Positions 36,230 through 45,586 of a DNA stretch of 64,000 nucleotides are shown here, piece after piece. The notes below the pieces were generated by a model that did no database searches, was not told the origin of the DNA, and saw only the letters and a list, made by a program, of their open reading frames with translations. The DNA comes from Cryptomeria japonica. Lineage: Eukaryota > Streptophyta > Pinopsida > Cupressales > Cupressaceae. The stretch lies in assembly GCF_030272615.1 (NCBI RefSeq), contig NC_081406.1, positions 248,301,218 to 248,365,217 of the forward strand, written 5' to 3'. A program made the translations under genes and the position numbers. The stretch's first letter is position 1, and each line of letters opens with the position of its first letter.

Positions 36230-39200
36230 AGGTACAACTGTATTGAGATAAAATGAAGCTTTTCTCTCATATGAAGCTTTTCTCTCATGGATGTCACATG
36301 CGTAGGGTATGACCCCGAGCGTTCGATCGAGCGGGGGGGCAAAACAGGAGCATGCGTAGGGTAATAATGCCTAACTGGACATGTCGGAGCTGACGGTTTC
36401 TCATCGCGACAAGCAGAACGAGAAATCAGCCATGCGACAACATTCCATTGAGTGAGACTGACAATTTTTTCGCCAACCAAAAAATTGCTGCCCTAATAAA
36501 ACCATAGGGCAACTTGAAAAACTGAGATAGGCTTTTGTAGGGACCTCTCTCATGGCCCCATAGGTTCAAATGGATCATTCACAAGTGCCACAGATTCCAA
36601 CTTAGGGCTCGTCAAAGTTTGACAATTTTGAGCACTCAGGACGCTCAAGGGACGACGCCGGTAGGGTATGACCCCAAGTGTTCGATCGAGTGGGGGTGAA
36701 AAATAGGAGCATGTGTAGGGTAATAATGCCTGACTGGACATTTCAGAGCCGACGGTTCATCATGGCGACGAGCTGAACGAGAAATCGACCACGCGACAAC
36801 ATTCCATTGAGTGAGACTGATGATTTTTTTGCCAACCAAAAAATTGTTCTCCTAATAAAACCGTAGGGCAACTTGAAAAACCGAGACAGAATTTTGTAGG
36901 GAACTCTCTCATGGCCCTATAGGTTCAAACAGATCATTCGCAGGTGCCATGGATTCGGAGTTAGGGCTCATCAAATTTTGACAATTTTGAGCACTTAGGG
37001 CGCTCAAGGGACGACGCCGGTAGGGTATGACCCCGAGCGTTTGATCAAGTGGGGGGGCAAAACAGGAGCATGCGAAGGGTAATAATGCCTAATTGGACAT
37101 GTCGGAGCTGACGGTTCATCATCGCGACGAGCAAAACGAGAAATCAGCCACACGACAACATTCCATTGAGTGAGACTGATGATTTTTTCGCCAACCAAAA
37201 AATTGTTGCCCTAATAAAACTGTAGGGCAACTTGAAAAACTAAGATAGGCTTTTGTAGGGACCTATCTCATGGCCCTGTAGGTTCAAATAGATCATTTGC
37301 AGGTGCCATGAATTCTGAGTTAGGGCCTGTCAAAGTTTGACAATTTTGAGCACTTAGGGCGCTCAAGGGATGACGCTGGTAGGGTATGACCTCAAGCGTT
37401 CGACTGAGTGGGGGGGCAAAACAAGAGCATGCGTAGGGTAATAATTCCTAACTGAACATGTTGGAGCCGACGGTTCATCATCGCGACGAGCAGAACAAGA
37501 AATCAGCCACGCGACAACATTCCATTAAGTGAGACTGATAATTTTTTCACCAACTAAAAAATTGTTGCCCTAATAAAACTGTAGGGAAACTTGAAAAATT
37601 GAGATAGGATTTTGTAGGGACCTCTCTCATGGCCCTGTAGGTTCAAATGGATCATTTGCAGGTGCCACGGATTCCGAGTTAGGGCCCGTCAAAGTCTGAC
37701 AATTTTGAGCACTTACCATGCTCAAGGGACGACGCCAATAGGGTATGACCTCGAGCGTTCGATCGAGTGGCGGGGAAAATTAGGAGCATGTGTAGGGTAA
37801 TAATGCCTAACTGGACATGTCAGAGCTGATAGTTCATCATCATGATGAGCTGAACAAGAAATCGACCACGCGACAACATTCCATTGAGTGAGACTGACGA
37901 TTTTTTTGCCAACCGAAAAATTGCTGCCCTAATAAAACCGTAGGGCGACTTGAAAAACTGAGATAGGTTTTTGTAGGGACCTCTCTCATGGCCCCGTAGG
38001 TTCAAATAGATCATTCACAGGTGCCATGGATTCCAAGTTAGGGCCCGTCAAAGTTTGACAATTTTGAGCACTTAGGGCGCTCAAGGGACGACGTCGGTAG
38101 GGTATGACCCCGAGTGTTCGATCAAGTGGGGGGGAAAAACAAGAGCATGCGAAGGGTCATAATGCCTAATTGCACATGTCAGAGCCGACGGTTCCTCATC
38201 ATGATGAGCAGAACGAGAAATCAGCCACACGACAACATTCCATTGAGTGAGACTGACGATTTTTTTGCCAACCAAAAAATTGTTGCCCTAATAAAACTGT
38301 AGGGCAACTTGAAAAACTGAGATAGGATTTTGTAGGGACCTATCTCATGGCCCCGTAGGTTCAAATAGATCATTTGCAGGTGCCACAAATTCTGAGTTAG
38401 GTCCCGTCAAAGTTTGACAATTTTGAGCACTTAGGGCACTCAAGGGATGACGCTGGTAGGGTATGACCCCGAGTGTTCGATCGAGTGGGGGGGAAAAATA
38501 GAGCATTCTTAGGGTAATAATTCCTAACTGGACATGGCAGAGCCAATGGTTTGTCATCGCGACGAGCTGAATGAGAAGTCGGCCACACGACAACATTCCA
38601 TTGAGTGAGACTGACGATTTTTTCGCTAACCAAAAAATTGCTGCCCTAATAAAACCGTAGGGGAAATTGAAAAACTGATATAGGCTTTTTTAGGGACCTC
38701 TGTCGTGACCCCGTAGGTTCAAACGGATCATTTGCAAGTGCCACGGATTCTGAGTTAGGGCCCGTCAAAGTTTGACAATTTTGAGCACTTAGGGCACTCA
38801 AGGGACGACACCGATAGGGTATGACCCCGAGCGTTCGATCGAGTGGGGGGGAAAAATAGGAGCATGCGTAGGGTAATAATGCCTAACTGGACATGTCGGA
38901 GCTGACGGTTCGTCATCGCAATGAGCTGAATGAGAAATTGACCATGTGACAACATTTCATTGAGTGAGACTAACAATTTTTTTGCCAACTGAAAAATTGT
39001 TGCCCTAATAAAACCATAGAGAAACTTGAAATGCCGAGATAGGCTTTTGTAGGGACCCCTCTCATGGCCCTGTAGGTTCAAACAGATCATTCGCAGGTGC
39101 CACGGATTCTGAGTTAGGGCCTGTCAAAGTTTGACAATTTTGAGCACTTAGGGCGCTCAAGGGATGACGCCGGTAGGGTATGACCCCGAGCGTTCGATCG

Positions 39201-39594
39201 AGTGGGGGGGCAAAACAGGAGCATGCGTAGGGTAATAATTCCTAACTGGACATGTCGGAGCTGACAGTTCATCATCGCGACGAGCTGAACGAGAAATTGA
39301 CCATGCAACAACATTCCATTGAGACTGATTGACGATTTTTTCGCCAACCGAAAAATTGTTGCCCTAATAAAACTGTAGGGCAACTTGAAATACTGAGATA
39401 GGATTTTGTAGGGACCCCTCTCATGGCCCTATAGGTTCAAACAGATCATTCGTAGGTGCCACGGATTCCGAGTTAGGGCCCGTCAAAGTTTGACAATTTT
39501 GAGCACTTAGGGCGCTCAAGGGACGATGCCGGTAGGGTATGACCCCGAGCGTTCGATCGAGTGGGGGGGCAAAATAGGAGCATGCATAGGGTAT
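36230..39594. repeat. ~359-bp tandem satellite, about nine copies
   Basis: The landmark GTAGGGTATGACC(C/T)CGAG recurs at about 36302, 36661, 37020, 37379, 37738, 38097, 38456, 38814, 39173 and 39532, a spacing of 358-359 bp each time. Units contain TTCGATCGAGTGGGGGG, CATGCGTAGGGTAATAAT, ACAACATTCCATTGAGTGAG, a short stem TTGCCCTAATAAAACYGTAGGGCAA and GACAATTTTGAGCACTTAGG. Units are well conserved. It is GC-richer than its surroundings. The minus-strand peptide frames starting MVGEKIVSLTQWNVV repeat with the unit and carry no sign of selection. Confidence 0.97.
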
Positions 39595-39790
39595 TGTTCA
39601 TTAAATGAATTGTATTGTTCATTGAATGAGTTGTATTGTATTGTTGGTTAAATGAATTGTATTATTGATTAAATAAATTATATTGTATTGTTCATTAAAT
39701 TAATTATATTGTTCATTATAAAAACAACACTTACGATGAAATGAAATGAATTGTATTGTTCATTAAATAGCCATTATTAACCATTATTAA
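39595..39790. repeat. Minisatellite TTGTTCATTAAATGAATTGTA
   Basis: About ten degenerate copies of a ~20-bp unit (TTGTTCATTAAATGAATTG), following directly on the 359-bp array. Confidence 0.85.
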
Positions 39791-40036
39791 TTATTGGGAT
39801 GAATATTAAAGATTTCCATGATAACACCACACACAGATGAGCAACAATTTATATGATCGAATATCAACTTCTATATATATAAAAATATCGAATGATTACA
39901 AATGTATGTCCATGCACAAATATGGCATAAACGCCAACTGAAACAAAATGTATGTCTAAATACGTGAATGTATGTCCATATACAAAATATACATGCCAAC
40001 TAGACATGTAAGCATCCCAAAACTATCTATAACATC
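39791..40036. other. 3' flank of the second transposon gene
   Basis: AT-rich, noncoding, probably the 3' UTR of the minus-strand gene above it; no clear polyadenylation site assigned. Confidence 0.4.
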
Positions 40037-41961
40037 CTAAGCTGCTGATGGATCATCAAAATCAATCCTCTTTGCCGTACTGCTCGGCTCTGAAGGATCC
40101 TGCACAAGAAAAACAAACCACGATTAATATTAGTTATATTATATAGTTCACATTCAAAAAGTTAACATAAAAATGAACTATTTAATTGAACTATTCATGT
40201 TTACCTCATCTCCATGTTTTCTCTTCAGCTTTGTAGGACTCTTGATGTATGTCTTTGGTAGAGGAGGTATGTTTTGAATATTTTGATACACAGCCTACAT
40301 ATGTTCAGAAACATGAGATTGATACAAGTTAGCATATAATTGTCACTGATAATAACAAATTATATCTACTAATCAAATAATCAAATAAATACACATCTAC
40401 TCGAGGCATCTCTTCTTCTTCTTCAGGTATACTGGGTGTAGTCATCAAGGATGTGAAGCCAAGAGTTCTCTGTATATATACACAACAAGTATATGAAACT
40501 ATCAATCTATGTCTAGACATGTATAATCACTATAAGTTATTTAAACTATTCATTCAATCATATTTGCATTCAATTACTTTTCCCTTGTCTCCAATTGCAC
40601 TACCAAATCCTAGATCACACTGCACCACACTCGTGTTGCTTGTCCCCTATAAGAGTAAAATAAGATATACATGCAAGTTACTACATAATCTAATTAATAC
40701 AAATATAAATGATGAGCATGTATGTACAATAAAATACAAACGACTAGGTACAATAATATATGTACCATCAAGCTATCAAGGCCAAATGAAATGACCGACA
40801 AGGTGCCCTCCTGAATCTGTCTCAACTCATCCTCGGTCATCAACTGTTAAATAGACCATGTAAATAAAAATTAGTACTTAATATTATCTAATTTATAAAT
40901 ATTTAATTAAAATATAACATGAACTGTGAAAACATAAATCTTACCAATACATCATCAATGTATGATGATGGTGCCTCCTCGCCTCTAGCATGTGAGGACT
41001 CCCCAAGGTATCCTCCAGTCTATGTAATAACCTCTGGTGGATCATGCATCTCATGCACCTCGTAATCTGCACTATCCATAACAGGATCAATAAGTTGTCC
41101 GACTGGACCCAAGCATACATGCCCACACATGACACAACTATGGGGCACGCATATGTGTGGAGCCGAGGATGACGTGTCACCGGCACCGGATGCACCACTA
41201 CCATCAAGAGTAGGCTTAGCTACTGATGCAACCTGAGAAACCAAAAGGCTACTCAAAGAGCGAATAGCCGATATGGTCCGTGAAGCCACCTCACAAATGA
41301 TATCAAGATGTTGAACTGCAAGTGGGGGATCAACAGGAGGAGGGGGGACATATGGGCCCTGGACTACTCTAACTACCCCAGGTCTATTTTGGGGCATACC
41401 TAAACCTACACCCTGGAAAGGTTGGATGTCAAAGTAGTTCACATGTTTGTGTAAAACAAAATCAGCATACAATTTTTTTATGAAATAGAAGGGGATATCA
41501 AGATTGTTGCTGGGTGGTTTGTCGAAAACCATCCACCAATGATCCCAAAAGTTTTTCACAATTCCATCATTTGTGCACCATTTGATAGATAGTTTTGTTT
41601 TTTTGGGATCTACGGGCTGACCAGTATGGGGATTGACAAACAATGAAGCGATTTCGACTTTGGATATCTCAAGATCCTTGATATCCTTATACGACAAGCC
41701 ATCTGCATATTTTTCCTTCATAGAATCTCGCCACAAAAGGGCGGCATCGTGCTCCTCAGTCATGGTTTCCATACTTTTTACGATTGATGTGAGAGGATCA
41801 AACAATGGGTTTAGACGAGGGATCCTATGATATACTTCTGCAATCCCCCTCAATTCATTCAAATTTTGTGCAATCAAATCTTGAATTGAGGGGGGGTTTG
41901 GCAAATGAGGGTTTGGTTGTTGCAGTTGTGGTTGGTTAGTGTTTTCATTGTTATCCCCCAT
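40037..41961 (-). CDS. Second transposon gene: six-exon ORF of unknown family, one nonsense codon
   Basis: Not a recognised family. ATG at 41961 (MGDNNENTNQPQLQQ). I read six exons: 41961-40945, 40843-40766, 40646-40578, 40469-40401, 40294-40205 and 40099-40037, ending in TAG. All five introns begin GT, end AG and lie between codons, and exon lengths (1017, 78, 69, 69, 90, 63) are all multiples of three. The product would be 461 residues: a Gln/Asn/Pro-rich start, an acidic-aromatic central domain (LSIKWCTNDGIVKNFWDHWW; YADFVLHKHVNYFD), a Pro-rich linker (PPPPVDPP near residue 210), a low-complexity Ser/Gly part, a glutamate run (PEEEEEMPR) and a basic stretch near the C-terminus (KSPTKLKRKHGDE). 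One in-frame TAG at codon 314 (41022-41020), probably from CAG, is the only defect seen. It runs opposite to the transposase inside the same element, so it is probably a DNA-binding or accessory protein; that is inference. Confidence 0.7.
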
Positions 41962-42300
41962 TTTTAACCTAATTGAATGTAAACAATTAAATTTAGTTAA
42001 CAAATTTAAACAATCTGGTATTTGATTTTAAAAAAACCATATTTTCAATGAAAAATCAAATAAACATTCACAAAAAATACAAAAAATGAATGAAAATGAT
42101 TCAAAACAACAAAATTCTTACGTCTAAATCTATTTTTTAGCAATTTTTTGTCAAAACACCAGATATCGAATGGAGCGGATATCGGATTTTGACGAATTCG
42201 CGTGACCCGTGAGTTAAAAATGACTCACGGGACTGTCACTGTCGAATTATAAAAGTCTTAGAAAATCGGATATCCGATTTCAACACTTAAATTATTTTTA
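41962..42300. promoter_or_regulatory. Upstream region of the second transposon gene with CGGATATCCGAT words
   Basis: AT-rich leader, then AGATATCGAATGGAGCGGATATCGG at about 42163-42187 (split: AGATATCGAATGG, GCGGATATCGG) and AATCGGATATCCGATTT at about 42264-42280. Between them a perfect stem TGACCCGTGAGT / ACTCACGGG (42208-42235). These words also border the satellite cassette at 27-31.4 kb and the far side of the AT array at 43.2 kb. They are candidates for transposase or accessory-protein binding sites. Confidence 0.45.
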
Positions 42301-43190
42301 AATAACATATATAATATAATAATATATTATTATATTATATAATACGTATTGTATTATATTATATATATTATAATATATAATATTATATTATATTATATTA
42401 TATTATATTATATTATATTATATTATATTATATTATATTATATTATATTATAATATTATAATATATAATATAATACAATATTATATAATATATAATATAA
42501 TATAATATTATATTATATAATATTATATTATGTTATATTATATATAATATAATATTATATTATATATAATATAATATTATATTATATATAATATAATATT
42601 ATATTATATATAATATAATATTATATTATATATAATATAACATAATATAATATTATATAATATTATATTGTATTATATAATATAATATAATATAATATTA
42701 TATTATATATAATATAATATTATATTATATATTATAATATAATACAATATTCTATCAAAACATGTTTAACTCAACGTTTATGGATCATAGCTTCAATGTG
42801 CAATGGCTGGTTATGTGGGTGATTCAGCGAGTTCTCATCTTCTTTAGAGAAAGTAAGATAATGAAATGAAGTCAGGTGACCCACTATAGATTGAAACTGA
42901 TCGATATCTAAATCTTTTGGGACATTAGTAGTGAGCAACGCTTTGTCTAGGATCTCTTTATGAGAAGAAGAGATTTTGATTAATTCAAAGATGGAGATAC
43001 GTATTATATTATAATATATAATATAATATAATATAATATTATATATTATATAATAATACAATATTATATAATATATAATATAATATAATATTATATTATA
43101 TTATATATAATATAATATAATATTATATTATATTATATATAATATAATATAATATTGTATTATATAATACGTAACATATAATATATTTTT
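42300..43190. repeat. AT-rich TATAATATTA array with an embedded gypsy fragment
   Basis: About 890 bp made almost only of A and T in short TAATATTATATTA-type repeats, split into two parts (42300-42760 and 43000-43190) by a normal-complexity insert. ATACGTATT-type words occur at 42342, 42994 and near 43165. The array is bordered on both sides by CGGATATCCGAT words. Confidence 0.95.
42765..43000 (-). pseudogene. Fragment of a Tat-type Ty3/gypsy polyprotein inside the AT array
   Basis: The minus strand reads FELIKISSSHKEILDKALL, VPKDLDIDQFQSIVGHL and HPHNQPLHIEAMIHKR. These match the region just before the protease of the Tat element at 54.17-54.41 kb (FVKLSVKHKDILEQALV, VPNDLDIDRFQAMVAHM, HLHKTPLHIEILFYKH) in order and spacing, but differ enough that this is not a recent copy of that element. 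It is about 77 codons with no LTR or other domain. Confidence 0.85.
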
Positions 43191-43204
43191 TAAATTAAAA
43201 TTAC

Positions 43205-43250
43205 AAATAAAAATCGGATGTCGGATAAAATTCGATATCCGATTTGCATA
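43205..43250. repeat. CGGATATCCGAT words at the right side of the AT array
   Basis: AATCGGATGTCGGATAAAATTCGATATCCGATTT (split: AATCGGATGTCGGAT, TTCGATATCCGATTT), matching the style of 27021-27050 in the left cassette. Confidence 0.7.
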
Positions 43251-43358
43251 GGTAATTACCAGGCCAAGGTGTACTGACACCCAGGCCAAGCAAAAAGTCA
43301 ACACGGATTTTCATGTTTTTAGGCGAGTGAAGAAGGCTATTTTTTTCACATCGCCACT

Positions 43359-43388
43359 TTTTGGCCCCCCTTGATCCTGCACTAACCC
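43359..43388 (-). repeat. Right terminal inverted repeat
   Basis: Reverse complement starts GGGTTAGTGCAGGATCAAGG and matches 26240-26269 at 25 of 30 positions; followed by TTAA at 43389-43392. Confidence 0.75.
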
Positions 43389-43392
43389 TTAA

Positions 43393-44280
43393 CCATTAAT
43401 GGTTTGAAAGACTTCAGGGACAAATTTGTAGGAGTCCTTCCAAATTTGGGGGAACTCAACAAATTAGCTTGTTGAAGAAATATAACTTTAAATGCATTTA
43501 GAAGACTTTCCTCTAGATTTGAGAAGTGACCTCCTCAAACTTAGGGAAATGACACGTTTATAGGGATTAAAGTTAATTAAGATAGTTTAGAAGAATCCAG
43601 AAGGCTCTAGAAGAGATTTAGGAGGCAAGTGGGAGATGAAGGAAAATGTAAGTGAGGGGATTTTTTAAAATAAATTAGATTTATTTAAATGCAAGGGTCA
43701 ATTTAATTAAATATAAATTTAATTAAAAGGAAGAAAGGGGAATTAATTAAATAAAGTGATTTATTTAATAAAAGGCTAGAAAAGGTTTAGATGAATTTAA
43801 TTAAATAAATTGAGTAATTCATTTACTCAAATAGATGAAAATGAAGAAATTAATTAAATAAGATCTAATTAATAAGGGGGATGGGGTTTAAATAAATATT
43901 AAATATTTATTTAATAAGGTGGTCAGGTTTATACGTCTACATTTTGCCCATCTTTGAAGTGACATGTGTGCACATGTTGATTCGAAGAAAATCGTTGGAT
44001 ATGCTGCCAAAATTTAACCGATATGATGTTGTGTGTCAAAATGTTCGGTATGTTGCCCCAGATGTAGATCTGGTAAACGATATTGATGATGCCCCCTCGG
44101 GAGATGAATCAAGGGTCTGGTGAAAATTTGTCAATTATATGATCGTTTTGAATTAATTGTGATATGAGAATATTGACTGTGTTGGATACACATTATTGAT
44201 TCATCTCCTAAAAAATGATGTGCTAAAGGTTAATTAAGAAAAATTGGGAGTAAAATACATGCCCCACTTATTAACCCTTT
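43393..44280. other. AT-rich TE sequence, possibly LTR, host of the large insertion
   Basis: Purine/AT-rich with repeated ATTTAATTAAATAAA-type words between 43670 and 43920, then TACGTCTACATTTTGCCCATC. This style is common in plant LTRs. No coding sequence. I could not pair it with a second LTR in the window. Confidence 0.4.
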
Positions 44281-44289
44281 GATTTACCC

Positions 44290-44446
44290 TATAAAAAGGT
44301 AAAAAGTGATTTTGAAAAATCATTTGCACACTTATCTTCTTGTGATTGTGACATTTGGAGCTTTGACCACATTGCAAATTCCATACTCCTCTCACCGTTT
44401 TGAGCGTGTCAGGCGATATCGGAGACCCATCGCATTTGGCCCACCA
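44290..44446 (+). promoter_or_regulatory. TATA box and non-coding first exon of the plant-mobile-domain gene
   Basis: TATAAAAAGG lies at 44290-44299. About 150 bp later a good splice donor CCAGTAAGT occurs (GT at 44447). A strong acceptor TGTTGATTTGCAG ends at 45586, right before the readable plant-mobile-domain coding sequence, so the window between looks like an intron. Promoter and exon are inferred from these three signals. Confidence 0.5.
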
Positions 44447-44499
44447 GTAAGTGGCCAAAATCCCTATCTTTTATGATTAATTTCATTGATTTTTGTCAC

Positions 44500-44860
44500 T
44501 TTTTTTATTTTTTGGGTCAAAATTTGTCGTTTTAGCATGTAGGGTAGGTCTTTTAGTGCATACGAAATAGTCTTTAGCGCGTCCAAAACCCTAGGTAGGT
44601 TTAGTGTCCGAGTGACAAATATTAGCATGGTTGAGGGATAAGTTATCACGTAGGGAACATTGTTTAGCGCAACTAGTAGGTAGTTTAGTGCATAGTGTTA
44701 GATTAGCACGTCGGGTAAATAGTATAGTTCAATGGGGAAGCGTGTTAGCGCATGATAGCAGAATAGCACTTAGGGAGTGTTTGCTAGCACATTTGTGTGA
44801 AATATTAGTGCGTAAAGGCAATTTAGTACATTGGAGCCCTATTTTAGTTCGTAGGACAAA
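44500..44860. repeat. Cluster of TTAGCRCR words
   Basis: TTAGCGCA, TTAGTGCA, TTAGCACG and close variants occur about a dozen times at 15-30-bp spacing (for example near 44533, 44553, 44574, 44671, 44693, 44713, 44755). Similar words in the opposite orientation cluster at 56.98-57.34 kb. Confidence 0.75.
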
Positions 44861-44904
44861 AAAGTTGGAAAAAATTGTGTATGTCATGAGTCAAATGGAT
44901 TAGA

Positions 44905-45300
44905 TGCTGGATTGTGATATGAGTTTGTGGTTGATATGGGTCTTGTTTCGATATGACTCGCTTTTTTATATGAGTTAAGTTGTTGATATGAATCTGATTT
45001 TTGATATGGGTCAAGTTGTCGATATGGATCATTTTGTCGATATGGGTCGAATTGTCGATATGGATAATTTTGTTAATATGGGTCAAGTTTTTGATATGGA
45101 TCATTTTGTCAATATGAGTCAATTTGTCGATATGGATCTAATTTTTGTTATGAGTCTTGAGTCGATATGGGCCCTAATTTTTGTTATGAGTCGTGAGTCG
45201 ATATGGGTCCTGATTTCGTTATGGGTCTTGATTTCGTTATCATTCTGGATTCAATATGGGTCCTGTTTCGTTATGGGTCTTGATTTTGTTATGAGTCTTT
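44905..45300. repeat. ~18-bp minisatellite GTCGATATGGATCATTTT
   Basis: About twenty degenerate copies of a TTGTCGATATGGRTC unit. It lies within the predicted intron of the mobile-domain gene, which is also the 3' side of the gypsy element. Hypervariable tandem repeats in that position are known from Tat-lineage elements. The VDMDHFVDMG peptide frame is a repeat artefact. Confidence 0.9.
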
Positions 45301-45586
45301 ATTGCATTATATTGATATGATGCTAATGTGGATTGCTTTGATATGGTACTCTGATTTTTTTCATAGATATGATGCGTTGGTTTGATATGGTTCTTGATTG
45401 ATTGAATGCTTCTTGATATGATGCACTATTATGGTTCACCGATTGATGTTGATGCTTGATATGATGCACTGATATGGTTCACTAATTGATGTCGATATGT
45501 TTCTGATATGATTCGCATTTTAAGTTGATTTTTTTTATAGATTTGATTGAATCAAGAACTGATGATGAGTATGTGTTGATTTGCAG

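Larger units (their letters stand above)
26236..43392. mobile_element. ~17.15-kb two-gene DNA transposon with TTAA target duplication
   Basis: TTAA occurs at 26236-26239 and 43389-43392. Directly inside lie inverted repeats 26240-26269 (GGGTATGTGCAGGATCATGG...) and 43359-43388 (reverse complement GGGTTAGTGCAGGATCAAGG...), matching at 25 of 30 positions. After a 10-base insertion on the left the match continues weakly (AGTGGCAATG / AGTGGCGATG). Between them are a DDE transposase gene (plus, 31.57-34.46 kb) and a second multi-exon gene (minus, 40.04-41.96 kb), converging on each other, plus three tandem-repeat cassettes. TTAA duplication is known for the piggyBac and Kolobok superfamilies; the transposase does not look like piggyBac. 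The superfamily assignment is open. The pairing of ends is my reading and rests on the TIR match and on the contents lying inside it. Confidence 0.7.

Noticed and set aside
36217-39383. Repeated minus-strand frames starting MVGEKIVSLTQWNVV
   Set aside because: One frame per 359-bp unit with stops at matching places; explained by the tandem repeat.
40941-41207. Alternative 88-residue minus-strand frame overlapping exon 1 of the second transposon gene
   Set aside because: It is a shadow in another frame; exon 1 runs through this region and splices cleanly at 40945.
44905-45320. Plus-strand frame with VDMDHFVDMG repeats
   Set aside because: Translation of an 18-bp minisatellite in a predicted intron.
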